A stretch of 64,000 bases of DNA from Sphingobacteriales bacterium (GTDB lineage: Bacteria > Bacteroidota > Bacteroidia > Chitinophagales > CAIOSU01), in assembly GCA_027486795.1 (NCBI GenBank), contig JAIXOI010000037.1, positions 82,489-146,488 on the forward strand, written 5' to 3'. Positions 9,787 to 19,213 of this stretch are shown here, one piece after another (position 1 is the stretch's first letter; every line of letters begins with the position of its first letter). The notes beneath the pieces are model-generated. The model searched no databases, was not told the DNA's origin, and was given only the letters and a program-made list of their open reading frames with translations. The translations under genes and the position numbers were made by a program.

Positions 9787-11032
9787 CTTATGGGCAGATA
9801 TGGATTGGTTGAGCGTATTGCTCTATGCACTGCTGGTTTCAGTTGGTTGGATATCGATATATGCTGCTGATTTTGACGGCCTGCGCACCGGCATGTTCGA
9901 CTTAAGCACCAGCCACGGCAAGCAGATACTTTGGGTAACTGTAGCGCTGGTTTTGGCAATTCTTATCGTCATCATCGACAACAAATTCTACACCACTTTT
10001 GCCTACCTCATTTATGGGCTGGTTATGGTCATGCTCGTCATGATTTTCTTTATCGGGTCTGAAGTAAAGGGCAACAAATCGTGGTTTGTGTTGGGGGGCT
10101 TTTCTATTCAGCCCTCCGAGTTTGCTAAGTTTGCCACGGCATTGGCGGTGGCAAAATACCTCAGTTCGCAGGGTGCGAACATGAAATATTGGAGCACGCG
10201 TTTTATTGTAGGGGCCATTATTTTGCTACCCATGATGTTAATTCTTTACCAAGGCGATGCTGGCTCTGCTTTGGTGTTTTTATCATTTGTGCTAGTGCTG
10301 TATCGCGAAGGCCTATCATCGTGGGTGTTGGTAGGCGGTGGGTTGTTTGTTGCCCTATCGCTGCTTTCCTTAGCTATCGATGAAAAGCTATACCTGGTAG
10401 TAGGCATAGTGCTTGCAACGGCCGTTATTATTTATTTACTACGAAAACACATACGCATTGCCATGCTGGTTGGGGCTATCGCGGTTAGTAGCATTGGATA
10501 CATTTATGCCGTTAGCTATTTCTTTGGCAAGCTTAAACCGCACCAAAAAGACCGTATTGAGGTAGTGCTTGGCAAACTTGAAGATAAAAAAGGAGCCGGC
10601 TACAACCTCGATCAATCAAAAATTGCCATCGGTTCAGGCGGGTTTAGTGGTAAGGGGTTTCTTAATGGTACCCAAACCAAAGGCAACTTTGTGCCAGAGC
10701 AAACCACCGACTTTATATTCTGCACCGTAGGCGAAGAACATGGCTTTATTGGCACCATGATAGTATTAGGGCTTTTTATGGCCTTATTGGCCCGCATTGT
10801 TTATATAAGCGAACGGCAGCGCAGCAAATTTACGCGCCTATACGGATACGGAGTAGCCAGCATTCTATTCTTTCACATTATCATCAACATCGGCATGACC
10901 ATTGGCTTAGTGCCCGTTATTGGTATACCACTGCCATTCTTGAGCTATGGTGGTTCTTCTATCTTATCTTTTACCATCCTGCTCTTTATACTACTAAAGC
11001 TAGATAGCGATAGGTTGGCGGTATTGCGATAG
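9773..11032 (+). CDS. rodA: Peptidoglycan glycosyltransferase RodA
   Basis: This SEDS-family polymerase builds glycan strands from lipid II together with PBP2. The 419-residue protein is polytopic (about ten membrane segments). It shows family signatures GSEVKGNKSWFVLGGFSIQP with PSEFAK, YQGDAGSALVFLSF, the EQTTDFIF loop (DFIFCTVGEEHGF) and the C-terminal PLPFLSYGGSSIL. It overlaps the PBP2 gene, ending the elongasome operon. Confidence 0.95.
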   Translation: MRRRSLWADMDWLSVLLYALLVSVGWISIYAADFDGLRTGMFDLSTSHGKQILWVTVALVLAILIVIIDNKFYTTFAYLIYGLVMVMLVMIFFIGSEVKGNKSWFVLGGFSIQPSEFAKFATALAVAKYLSSQGANMKYWSTRFIVGAIILLPMMLILYQGDAGSALVFLSFVLVLYREGLSSWVLVGGGLFVALSLLSLAIDEKLYLVVGIVLATAVIIYLLRKHIRIAMLVGAIAVSSIGYIYAVSYFFGKLKPHQKDRIEVVLGKLEDKKGAGYNLDQSKIAIGSGGFSGKGFLNGTQTKGNFVPEQTTDFIFCTVGEEHGFIGTMIVLGLFMALLARIVYISERQRSKFTRLYGYGVASILFFHIIINIGMTIGLVPVIGIPLPFLSYGGSSILSFTILLFILLKLDSDRLAVLR

Positions 11033-11079
11033 GGATAGACAGGCATTTAAAGCAGCCCTTATCTATTACATTTGTAAGT

Positions 11080-11571
11080 ATGGTTCATGATAATATACTA
11101 GATGCTTCCCACCAACCCGTTGCAAAACCCTCTTTATATCCATACAAGTTGGGAATTGGCTTTGGTACAGTAAATGCTGTAATTTGGATATTGTCTTTTG
11201 CTTTTCTTCGCGAAAGGCTACCCCAAGGCACCAACCTCTTTACTGGGTTAATTATTCTATCCACTGTTTTGGGGTTAGTGGGTATGGTCGCCATCTGTTT
11301 CATTGGCGATAGCACCAAGCTATTTTGGAATATTTTTAAAACAGGATTCGCTTACTTCGAATTGTCCATTGCCATGGGGTTTGTGGCAACCTTTGTATCA
11401 ACTTTTTATAAAGCCCAATCTTTACCTAATGAGATACTATTGATGCCTGTTTACCTCCAAATCCTAATAATTCCGATACTAATAATCACTTCAATCATTT
11501 GGCTCATACCGGGCCACCTAGTTTTCTATCTACAATTTATTAGGGACTACAAGGAGAAAATGTTTAAATAG
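11080..11571 (+). CDS. Small four-pass membrane protein, unrecognised
   Basis: This 163-residue protein has four hydrophobic segments, around residues 22-44, 57-78, 86-108 and 118-152, and polar ends; the C-terminus is basic (FIRDYKEKMFK). I do not recognise the family. It follows rodA after 47 bases, and TACATTTG at 11067-11074 resembles a -7 box, so it may be transcribed alone with almost no leader. It converges with glnS, which ends one base away. Length, hydrophobic pattern and codon use support a real gene. Confidence 0.7.
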   Translation: MVHDNILDASHQPVAKPSLYPYKLGIGFGTVNAVIWILSFAFLRERLPQGTNLFTGLIILSTVLGLVGMVAICFIGDSTKLFWNIFKTGFAYFELSIAMGFVATFVSTFYKAQSLPNEILLMPVYLQILIIPILIITSIIWLIPGHLVFYLQFIRDYKEKMFK

Positions 11572-11572
11572 C

Positions 11573-13231
11573 TTAATTGCTAGTCTTGGCCCAAGTATCC
11601 TTAAGGGTAACCGTACGGTTGAACACCAAATGTTTACCGCTAGAATCTTTATCGAAGGCAAAATAGCCCTTGCGCATAAACTGGTACCTATCGGTGGCTT
11701 TATCATCCAGCAAAGCAGGTTCGGCCAGTGCATTTTCTATTACCTGCAAGCTATCGGGGTTCAATAAGGTTCTAAAATCTTCGTCCGATGCGCCTACGTT
11801 CTCAATATTAAATAGACGGTCGTACTCACGAATAGTCACTGGCACGGCATGCGCTGCGCTTACATAGTGCAACGTGCCTTGCGCTTTGATGCCACTAGTA
11901 TCTTCGCCGCTTCGGCTCTCGGGCACATAAGTGCAGTGCACTTCGGTTATGTTGCCTTGCTCGTCCTTTAATACCGATTCGCCTTTGATTATGTAGCCAG
12001 CCTTTAAGCGCACATAATTGCCCACGCTCAACCTGAAGAATTTTTTAGGTGGGTCTTCCATAAAATCGTCCTGCTCAATGTATAACTCGCCACTAAAAGG
12101 CACGAGGCGTGTACCTGCCGATTCGTCTTCGGGGTTGTTCTCGCTTTCAATCATATCTACCTTACCTGCAGGCCAGTTGGTTATCAATACCTTCAACGGA
12201 TTGAACACCACCATGCGACGCAAGGCGGTCTTGTTCAAATCTTCACGGATACAGAATTCCAACAACGATACATCAATCAAGTTTTCGCGTTGCGCCACAC
12301 CAATTTTATCTGCAAACATGCGAATGGATGCTGGGGTATAGCCTCGCCTGCGCAGACCAGAAATGGTAGGCATACGCGGATCGTCCCAGCCAGTTACGTG
12401 CTTTTCGTTTACCAATTGCAGCAACTTGCGCTTGCTCATTACGGTATAGGTAAGGTTTAGACGTGCAAACTCATATTGGGTTGATGGAAACAAAGCAAGT
12501 TGCTCAATAAACCAATTGTACAAAGGCCTATGGCTGCTAAACTCTAAGGTGCAGATAGAATGGGTTATGTGCTCAATGGCATCGCTTTGCCCATGGGCAA
12601 AATCGTACATCGGGTATATACACCATTTATCGCCAGTGCGGTGGTGGTCCGCAAACTTAATACGATACATCAGCGGGTCGCGCAGTTGCATGTTCGGCGA
12701 AGCCATATCAACCTTGGCGCGCAAGGTGCGGCTACCCTCTTTAAACTCGCCGTTTTTCATCCGCTCAAAAAGATCCAGGTTTTCCTCAACGCTGCGGCTG
12801 CGGCATGGGCTGTTGGTACCTGGCTCAGTAGGTGTGCCCTTCATAGCAGCTATCTCTTCGGGACTGGCATCCTCTACGTAGGCCAAACCTTTCTTAATCA
12901 ACTCAACGGCAAAGGCATATAGTTGGTCAAAGTAGTCGCTGGCATAAAACTCATTGGCCCATTCAAAACCCAACCACTTTACATCGTTTTTTATGCTCTC
13001 TACATATTCAGTGTCCTCGGTTACGGGGTTGGTATCGTCAAAGCGTAGGTTGGTTTTGCCATTATAGCGCTTAGCCAAACCAAAGTTGAGGCAAATAGAC
13101 TTAGCGTGCCCAATGTGCAGGTAGCCGTTAGGCTCTGGCGGAAAACGGGTAAGTACTGTTTGGTGCTTGCCCGATGCTAAATCCTTGGCAACAATCTCTT
13201 CTAAAAAGTTAAGTGGTTTGGCCTCTTCCAT
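11573..13231 (-). CDS. glnS: Glutaminyl-tRNA synthetase
   Basis: It charges tRNA-Gln with glutamine. At 552 residues it has the family length. The class I signatures are present: HIGH in [17 protein letters not shown] and a KMSKS-like VMSKRKL at about 267. The C-terminal half is the two-barrel anticodon-binding region. Direct charging of glutamine means the organism does not depend solely on GatCAB for this codon set. The gene stands alone; its start is 257 bases from divergent icd. Confidence 0.96.
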   Translation of the reverse strand: MEEAKPLNFLEEIVAKDLASGKHQTVLTRFPPEPNGYLHIGHAKSICLNFGLAKRYNGKTNLRFDDTNPVTEDTEYVESIKNDVKWLGFEWANEFYASDYFDQLYAFAVELIKKGLAYVEDASPEEIAAMKGTPTEPGTNSPCRSRSVEENLDLFERMKNGEFKEGSRTLRAKVDMASPNMQLRDPLMYRIKFADHHRTGDKWCIYPMYDFAHGQSDAIEHITHSICTLEFSSHRPLYNWFIEQLALFPSTQYEFARLNLTYTVMSKRKLLQLVNEKHVTGWDDPRMPTISGLRRRGYTPASIRMFADKIGVAQRENLIDVSLLEFCIREDLNKTALRRMVVFNPLKVLITNWPAGKVDMIESENNPEDESAGTRLVPFSGELYIEQDDFMEDPPKKFFRLSVGNYVRLKAGYIIKGESVLKDEQGNITEVHCTYVPESRSGEDTSGIKAQGTLHYVSAAHAVPVTIREYDRLFNIENVGASDEDFRTLLNPDSLQVIENALAEPALLDDKATDRYQFMRKGYFAFDKDSSGKHLVFNRTVTLKDTWAKTSN

Positions 13232-13253
13232 GGTGCTATACTTTATAATGCTG

Positions 13254-13261
13254 CAAAGTTA
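13254..13261 (-). promoter_or_regulatory. Candidate -7 box of glnS
   Basis: Read on the minus strand, TAACTTTG matches the Bacteroidota -7 consensus TAnnTTTG and lies 23 bases before the glnS ATG. No clear TTG was found at the -33 position, so this is only half a promoter. Confidence 0.4.
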
Positions 13262-13402
13262 ACACAAAACCCCTGTAGCGCCGTATCGAACTTTGTGAAG
13301 GGTATTTTTTGTTGGATGGTTTGGGTAAATATACTATTTCCCATTAACCAAACCCCCATCACAACTCTTAACGCTTTATTCACCTAGTGCCCCATAAAAT
13401 AA

Positions 13403-13432
13403 TTGGTGAAAACCGCTAAAAGGTTAACTTTG
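13403..13432 (+). promoter_or_regulatory. Strong -33/-7 promoter of icd
   Basis: TTG at 13403-13405, a spacer of exactly 19 bases, and TAACTTTG at 13425-13432 form a full Bacteroidota housekeeping promoter. Transcription would start near 13439, giving an untranslated leader of about 50 bases before the icd ATG. Confidence 0.75.
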
Positions 13433-13488
13433 TGTAGTTTCGGCTGTTTCGAAACAGATTGATAATGAACCCTACAAAATAGCTTTAT

Positions 13489-14733
13489 ATGAGCGGACAG
13501 AAAATCACCATCTCGAATGGTAAACTAACAGTACCCAATAACCCCATTATTCCTTTTATCGAAGGCGACGGAACCGGACCAGATATTTGGGCATCATCGG
13601 TGCGCGTGCTAGATGCGGCGGTGGAAAAAGCCTATGGCGGCACCCGCAAAATAGAATGGAAAGAAGTATTGGCCGGCGAAAAAGCCTTTAACCAAACCAA
13701 CAACTGGCTTCCGCAAGAAACCTTGGACATTATCAACGAATACCTAGTGGCCATTAAAGGCCCTTTGACCACTCCAGTAGGAGGTGGTATCCGATCGTTG
13801 AACGTGGCCTTGCGCCAGCAGCTTGACCTTTACGCTTGCGTGCGCCCCGTGCGTTGGTTTAAAGGCGTGCCTAGCCCAGTTAAAGAGCCTTGGTTGGTGG
13901 ATATGGTTATCTATCGCGAAAACACCGAGGATATTTACGCCGGTATCGAGTTTCAAGAAGGTACCGCCGATGCCGCTAAGTTTGCCGAGTTTTTGAAAAC
14001 AAACTTCCCTGACCGTTTTAAGAAAGTACGTTTCCCTGAAACCTCTGCTTATGGTATTAAGCCAGTATCAAAAGATGGTACCGATAGGTTGGTGCGCGCA
14101 GCGTTGGATTATGCATTCGAGCAAAAGAAACCATCGCTTACTTTGGTACACAAGGGCAACATCATGAAATTTACCGAAGGCGCTTTCCGCGACTGGGGTT
14201 ATGAAGTGGCCAAAACCGAGTTCAACGGTGTTGAATTAGATGGTGGCCCTTGGTTGACTGCTGAGCGCGACGGCCACAAAATCATTGTAAAAGACGTAAT
14301 TGCGGATGCTTTCTTGCAACAAATATTGCTTCGCCCGGCCGAGTATAGCGTTATTGCTACACTTAACCTTAATGGCGACTATGTGAGCGATGCTTTGGCA
14401 GCTGCCGTGGGCGGTATCGGTATTGCACCGGGTGCCAACATTAACTACCTTACCGGCCACGCCATTTTTGAAGCGACCCACGGCACTGCGCCTAAGTATG
14501 CTGGCTTGGATAAAGTAAACCCTTCGTCGGTTATCCTTTCGGGCGTAATGATGCTTGAGTACATGGGCTGGCAAGAAGCGGCTGACATGATTGTAGCTGG
14601 TATTGAAAGCGCCATACACGGCAAACGTGTAACCTACGATTTTGCCCGCCTAATGGAAGGTGCTACCGAGTTGAAATGCTCTGAGTTTGGTACCGAAATC
14701 ATTAAGCACATGGCACCCGTTGCCGCTGTGTAA
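13489..14733 (+). CDS. icd: Isocitrate dehydrogenase, NADP-dependent
   Basis: It oxidises isocitrate to 2-oxoglutarate in the TCA cycle. The 414 residues match the bacterial homodimeric type. Visible are [14 protein letters not shown], the substrate loop ([20 protein letters not shown] with the phosphorylatable serine position of E. coli Icd), [13 protein letters not shown], and the cofactor stretch [14 protein letters not shown] whose Lys-Tyr pair is known to select NADP. It is monocistronic, with its own promoter before and hairpin terminator after. Confidence 0.95.
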   Translation: MSGQKITISNGKLTVPNNPIIPFIEGDGTGPDIWASSVRVLDAAVEKAYGGTRKIEWKEVLAGEKAFNQTNNWLPQETLDIINEYLVAIKGPLTTPVGGGIRSLNVALRQQLDLYACVRPVRWFKGVPSPVKEPWLVDMVIYRENTEDIYAGIEFQEGTADAAKFAEFLKTNFPDRFKKVRFPETSAYGIKPVSKDGTDRLVRAALDYAFEQKKPSLTLVHKGNIMKFTEGAFRDWGYEVAKTEFNGVELDGGPWLTAERDGHKIIVKDVIADAFLQQILLRPAEYSVIATLNLNGDYVSDALAAAVGGIGIAPGANINYLTGHAIFEATHGTAPKYAGLDKVNPSSVILSGVMMLEYMGWQEAADMIVAGIESAIHGKRVTYDFARLMEGATELKCSEFGTEIIKHMAPVAAV

Positions 14734-14760
14734 TGGAAGTAAACTTATCGTAGTTATAGA

Positions 14761-14797
14761 AATAGGCCCTGCTTGATGTGGGGCCTATTTTGTTTTT
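14761..14797 (+). terminator. Rho-independent terminator of icd
   Basis: AATAGGCCC at 14761-14769 pairs with GGGCCTATT at 14781-14789, a 9-bp stem with an 11-base loop, followed by TTGTTTTTG. It lies 28 bases after the icd stop codon. Confidence 0.8.
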
Positions 14798-14895
14798 GTG
14801 GATTTATACCTGCAACACGTGTTCTAACTGCAAGCTAAATTCCACTCGAAACCCGAAACCAATGTCATAGAAGCAGTCACTCGTAAGTGGCTTTA

Positions 14896-15639
14896 TCATT
14901 CTGCCACGGCGATGGTGGCAATGCTTACCCTTACGCCAGGTATTTGCAGCAGCTTTTGCGCACAGGCCTCTAGTGTAGCGCCGGTGGTAACCACATCGTC
15001 AACGAGCAATATATGCTGGCCTTGGTATTTTTCAGGGCTATTGAGAGCGAATACATCCTTTACGTTAAGCCAGCGCTCCTCTCGGGTCTTTTTGGTTTGT
15101 GTTTGGGTATTTGTGGCGCGCTGCAATAGATTGCTACTAGTTTCAATGCCCATTTCGGCAGCAATGCCTTGAGCAAAGCAGGCGCTTTGGTTGTAGCCAC
15201 GCTTTAGCTTCTTGCGCCAGTGCAGTGGCACCGGCACTACCAATGCCACATCGCTAAAGGCTTCGGCATGCTTTAAATGCTTGCCCATTATCTCGCCCAA
15301 ATACACGCCTACATCGTCGCGTTGGTTATACTTTAGTTGATGCACCAGTTGCTGTACCTTGTTGCCTTTCTGAAAGTGAAGCAATGCCGTGGCCGCGTGC
15401 ACCTCAACCCTACCCCAAAAACGCTTGGCTATTACATTATCGTCTTGCAAATGAAAATCGGTAAACGGCATATCGTGCAGGCAGGTAAGGCATAGTATGT
15501 GCTCACCTTTTACTAAATGATTGCCACAGCCGCAACAAGTATTCGGGAAAAACAGCCCCAAAAAATCGGATAGGTAATTACTTACCACACGCCAAATTGA
15601 AGTTTTGCGCAATACCGTCATCCACATAAAAGTAATCAT
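14896..15639 (-). CDS. ComF family phosphoribosyltransferase-like protein
   Basis: The 247-residue protein has the ComF layout: an N-terminal four-cysteine zinc finger (CCGCGNHL then CLTCL, about residues 35-55), a linker with HQLKYNQRDDVGVYLG, and a type I PRTase domain with VVPVPLHWRKKLKRGYNQS and the PRPP loop ILLVDDVVTTGATLEAC near the end. Homologues are needed for DNA uptake in transformable bacteria, but the molecular role here is unknown. The start is the ATG at 15639; an in-frame ATG four codons later is also possible. Confidence 0.9.
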   Translation of the reverse strand: MITFMWMTVLRKTSIWRVVSNYLSDFLGLFFPNTCCGCGNHLVKGEHILCLTCLHDMPFTDFHLQDDNVIAKRFWGRVEVHAATALLHFQKGNKVQQLVHQLKYNQRDDVGVYLGEIMGKHLKHAEAFSDVALVVPVPLHWRKKLKRGYNQSACFAQGIAAEMGIETSSNLLQRATNTQTQTKKTREERWLNVKDVFALNSPEKYQGQHILLVDDVVTTGATLEACAQKLLQIPGVRVSIATIAVAE

Positions 15640-15657
15640 ACTGGCGGATAAAAATAA

Positions 15658-15687
15658 AACGGCCCTGCTTTTTCAAGCAAGGCCGTT
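15658..15687 (-). terminator. Terminator of the SprB-repeat protein gene
   Basis: AACGGCC-TGCTT and AAGCA-GGCCGTT form a 12-bp stem with one mismatch and a TTTC loop. On the minus strand the hairpin starts 23 bases after the stop codon and is followed by TTTTATTTTTA. Confidence 0.75.
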
Positions 15688-15709
15688 ATTAATATCATAC
15701 TAAACCCGC

Positions 15710-18700
15710 TTAGCGATTAACCGCAATGCGCTTAGTAGTGGTTTCGTTCAACGAGGTAATGGTAACATTGTAAATACCTTCAGCCCATTTGCTTACATCA
15801 AGCAATAGGTTGTGGCTTTGCAATGCTTTGCCAGATACTTCGTGTACCAATCCACCTTTCATGTCAAACACTTTAACCGTTACTGGTGCCACTTCAGGCA
15901 AAGTAATGTTGATACTCATATTAGTGCTAGCAGGGTTAGGGTAAATGCTAATAGCACCTTGCTTGTCCAACACGCTAATGCCTACTGGGCCACCAACTAC
16001 AAAAGTAGCAGCATCAATACAACCATTAAAGTCGGTAACAGTAACTACGTAAGTACCTTTTACCACACCGGTAATATCTTCGGTAGTAGCACCGTTGCTC
16101 CAATCAATAGTGTAAGGGGCAGTTCCACCAGATACTACTGCATTTATAGCACCATCAGCAGATCCAACAGCGGTTGCATCAGTAATGATAGCTTGTATGC
16201 TAATGGTATCAGGCTCGGTTACCGCAAAACCAGTAGGTGAACTTAAAGTACAACCATTGGCATCGGTAACAGTGCCGTTGTAATTACCTGCACATAGGCC
16301 ATTTACATCAGGTGTCGTAGCACCGTTGCTCCAGCTGTAGGTGTAAGGGGTAACACCACCTGTAGGAACCAAACCAGTTACGCTACCATCGCAAGAACCA
16401 TTACAAGAAATGTCGCCAACTGTTGGGAAACCACTTAGGCTAAGCGCTGTGGCAGGCTGGGTAATAGTGAAACCTGTTGGAGAGCTCAACGTGCAACCAT
16501 TGGCATCGGTAATGGTACCATTGTAGTTGCCAGCAGGCAAACCGCTGATGCTAGAAGAGGTTGAACCGTTGCTCCACAAATAAGTGTATGGGGCAGTGCC
16601 ACCAGTTGGGCTTAAGGCCGAAACAGCACCAGTGCTATCGCCAAAGCAATTTACATTGGTAACAGTAGGGAAACCATTTAAACCCAAAGCTGTTGGCTGG
16701 GTAATAGTTGCCGAAGCACTAGCAGTACATCCGTTGGCATCAGTTACCGATACGGTATAAGCACCAGTGCTCAAGCCGCTAGCAGTAGCTGCTGTGCCAC
16801 CTGATGGAGACCAAGCGTAAGAGTAAGGAGTTGTGCCACCAGTAGGGGCTACAGTTATTGAACCATTGGTTAAACCGTTACAGGTAATGTTGCTAACGGT
16901 AGGTGTAGGAACAGCCAAAACCGCTGGTTGGGTAATAGTAATAGCGATAGGCAAGGTAAATGAGCAGCCTCCGTTATCGGTAACGGTAAGGGTGTAGCTA
17001 CCTGCACACAAATTGGTCAAGTTGGCAGTTGATGCGCCATTGCTCCAAGCATAAGTGTATGGGGCAGTACCACCTGTAATTGCAACACCAGATATAGAAC
17101 CATTGCACAAACCGTTGCAAGTAATGTTGGTAGCGGTTGGGGTGCCTGTAAGGGCAATAGAGCCTGCCGCGCTAATAGTGATAGGAGGGCTAACAAACGT
17201 ACAACCATTTGCATCGGTTACAGTACCGGTGTAGGCACCTGGGCACAAACTTGAAATGTTGGCGGTTGTAGCACCGTTGCTCCACAAGTAGGTATATGGT
17301 GAAGTACCACCTACTATAACCACGTTGCTAATAGCTCCGTCGCAAGCACCACCGCACGACGCGTTGGTAATAGTTGGCAATGCGCCAAGCGTAATAGCAG
17401 CAGCAGGCTGAGTAATGGTTACGGTAGTGACACCTGTGCAACCCAATCCATCGGTAGCTGTTACGGTATAGGTACCAGCAGCAACACTTGTAATGCTAGC
17501 CGTGTTGGCACCGTTCGACCACAAATAAGTATAAGGAGCAGCTCCGCCAGCGGCAACAACTGTTGCAGCACCCGTGCTTGCACCACGACATCCTACGTTA
17601 GTTTGGGTGGTAGCAGAAACTGTAATAGCACCACAAAAGATAGGGCGTATTGCAAAAGAACGAGAAAATTGGGCACCAAAATCTTCGTTATTAGCCCAAC
17701 CACCAGCTGGGCTACTAGGCCAGTTAATCCAAGTACGCCCAAGCGTAAAGATAGAATCGGTGTTGCCTAATTGAAGGGTTGAGTCGTTTGGAAACTCTAC
17801 GGCAGTAAATGCATAACGGCCTGCAGCCAAGTTAAGTGGTGGATTGAACTCCAAGATATAGAAACGTGCTGAATCGTCTGGGTACAAAATAGTATCGGTA
17901 GAACCAACAATAGTGCCGGGTACGCCAGCAGCAAAGTTCCATACCGTAAGAGCCAAAGGACGACCTGTGTAGCCACGAGTAATGTAAACACCTGCACCTA
18001 TTGCAGTAGAAGGAACGTTTACATCATAATCTTGGCCAAGGTAGCCACCATCGCCTGCACCAATGCCCAAGGCACCTATAACGTTTCCATTATCGCGGGC
18101 GTAAACGTTAGCATCTACTGAGTAAGTAATAGAAGTATCAACGTTATTGGCAGGTACTTGGTCGGTTTGGGCGCTTTGCACTGAGTAAGTAACGTAGTAG
18201 TCGCCAACAACGGTTGGGGTGAAACCAGTTACGGTAAGGTTTTGGGTAGCACCAGCGGCCAAAGAGGCTACAGGAGTGCTGCTAGCACTATATACTGATG
18301 CACCTGCACCATTGCGCACGGTAGCGGTTAAAGTTACGTTGGTTTGGGCGTTTAGTCCATTGTTTCTCACAGTGCCGCCTAGCGTAAAAGCTTGGCCTTG
18401 TGGGGCGTGCAATATAGTGTATTGGTTTGGCAAAGTAGTTGAAACCAATTCAACATCGTTGTTTACTTGTACTTCTACACTTACGTCATCAACAACCAAT
18501 ACAAATTGGTTGTTTGAGTTATTGCGGAATGCGATATAAACCGTTTGGCCAGCATATGCAGACAAAGATTGGGTGCGAGCAGTCCAAGTAGCATTTTCAG
18601 CACTGATGGTTTGTAGCACCGTTGAGCTAGCAATGTTACCGGAAGTAGGAGCTGCATTTAAAATGCGCACTTGGTAGCCATCAGGGTAAGAAGCATCATA

Positions 18701-19054
18701 GGCAAGAGCATTCCATTTCAATACAGCATTAGCTGGTACTGTAATGGCTGGGGTAAACATCCAGTCATCAGCAGCACCTACTGGGTCATACCATGATGTA
18801 CTGAAGGCAGCAGAGTCGTTTACGTTATTCGCAAAATCTTCTCTGCGAATCCAAGCACCTGTAACATAAGCAACGTTCGCATTTGGCGTGCGCGCGTCTA
18901 CGTTAAACAAAGTCCAGCCTGTTGGTAAACCTGTACCAGTACCATTGCCGTCAAAATCTTCAGAGAAAACAATCTGGGCATTTGCCGAAGAGGCAAACAA
19001 ACAGACAAATAAACTGGCTATAAATAGCCATCGTTGGGTGTAGTTAATTTTCAT
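15710..19054 (-). CDS. Secreted SprB-repeat protein with type IX sorting domain
   Basis: The 1,114-residue product begins with a signal peptide (cleavage after about ASSANA, residue 26). A choice-of-anchor-J/MAM-like sandwich follows at about 28-195 (FSEDFDGNG, then VVDDVSVEV), then a CARDB-like domain at about 196-310, an unassigned sandwich, and seven SprB-type repeats at about 475-1010. Each repeat shows C-x-G, GG-x-x-PY-x-Y-x-WSNG and G-x-Y-x-x-x-x-TD-x-x-GC. The seventh lacks the first Cys. The last 80 residues are a type A sorting domain (ISIYPNPAST to GIYNVTI). SprB repeats are known from the gliding adhesin of Flavobacterium; here a surface or adhesive role is inferred. It is a single-gene unit with its own terminator. 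Confidence 0.88.
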   Translation of the reverse strand: MKINYTQRWLFIASLFVCLFASSANAQIVFSEDFDGNGTGTGLPTGWTLFNVDARTPNANVAYVTGAWIRREDFANNVNDSAAFSTSWYDPVGAADDWMFTPAITVPANAVLKWNALAYDASYPDGYQVRILNAAPTSGNIASSTVLQTISAENATWTARTQSLSAYAGQTVYIAFRNNSNNQFVLVVDDVSVEVQVNNDVELVSTTLPNQYTILHAPQGQAFTLGGTVRNNGLNAQTNVTLTATVRNGAGASVYSASSTPVASLAAGATQNLTVTGFTPTVVGDYYVTYSVQSAQTDQVPANNVDTSITYSVDANVYARDNGNVIGALGIGAGDGGYLGQDYDVNVPSTAIGAGVYITRGYTGRPLALTVWNFAAGVPGTIVGSTDTILYPDDSARFYILEFNPPLNLAAGRYAFTAVEFPNDSTLQLGNTDSIFTLGRTWINWPSSPAGGWANNEDFGAQFSRSFAIRPIFCGAITVSATTQTNVGCRGASTGAATVVAAGGAAPYTYLWSNGANTASITSVAAGTYTVTATDGLGCTGVTTVTITQPAAAITLGALPTITNASCGGACDGAISNVVIVGGTSPYTYLWSNGATTANISSLCPGAYTGTVTDANGCTFVSPPITISAAGSIALTGTPTATNITCNGLCNGSISGVAITGGTAPYTYAWSNGASTANLTNLCAGSYTLTVTDNGGCSFTLPIAITITQPAVLAVPTPTVSNITCNGLTNGSITVAPTGGTTPYSYAWSPSGGTAATASGLSTGAYTVSVTDANGCTASASATITQPTALGLNGFPTVTNVNCFGDSTGAVSALSPTGGTAPYTYLWSNGSTSSSISGLPAGNYNGTITDANGCTLSSPTGFTITQPATALSLSGFPTVGDISCNGSCDGSVTGLVPTGGVTPYTYSWSNGATTPDVNGLCAGNYNGTVTDANGCTLSSPTGFAVTEPDTISIQAIITDATAVGSADGAINAVVSGGTAPYTIDWSNGATTEDITGVVKGTYVVTVTDFNGCIDAATFVVGGPVGISVLDKQGAISIYPNPASTNMSINITLPEVAPVTVKVFDMKGGLVHEVSGKALQSHNLLLDVSKWAEGIYNVTITSLNETTTKRIAVNR

Positions 19055-19153
19055 AATTGGTTTTTTGGTGAATTGCTCCCTTTTTTGGCAAAAGGTGTTG
19101 CAAGATAGAGATTTATAACAACAAATAGCACAAAAGAGTCGTACATAAAAGCA

Positions 19154-19181
19154 AAAAAGCCTTCAAAAAAGAAGGCTTTTT
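19154..19181 (-). terminator. Terminator of the glmS operon
   Basis: AAAAAGCCTTC pairs with GAAGGCTTTTT around an A6 loop (11-bp stem). On the minus strand it lies 33 bases after the glmS stop and is followed by a T-rich run. It is near symmetrical and could also act on the other strand. Confidence 0.8.
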
Positions 19182-19213
19182 GTCTTAATCAAACGCTTGG
19201 CGTTATTTTTCTG

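Noticed and set aside
12560..12922. Plus-strand open frames opposite glnS
   Set aside because: Antisense to the conserved synthetase, no recognisable domain, no promoter or spacing of a gene.
16000..17600. Repeated DNA as a CRISPR or satellite array
   Set aside because: The periodicity is that of the SprB protein repeats in an intact reading frame.
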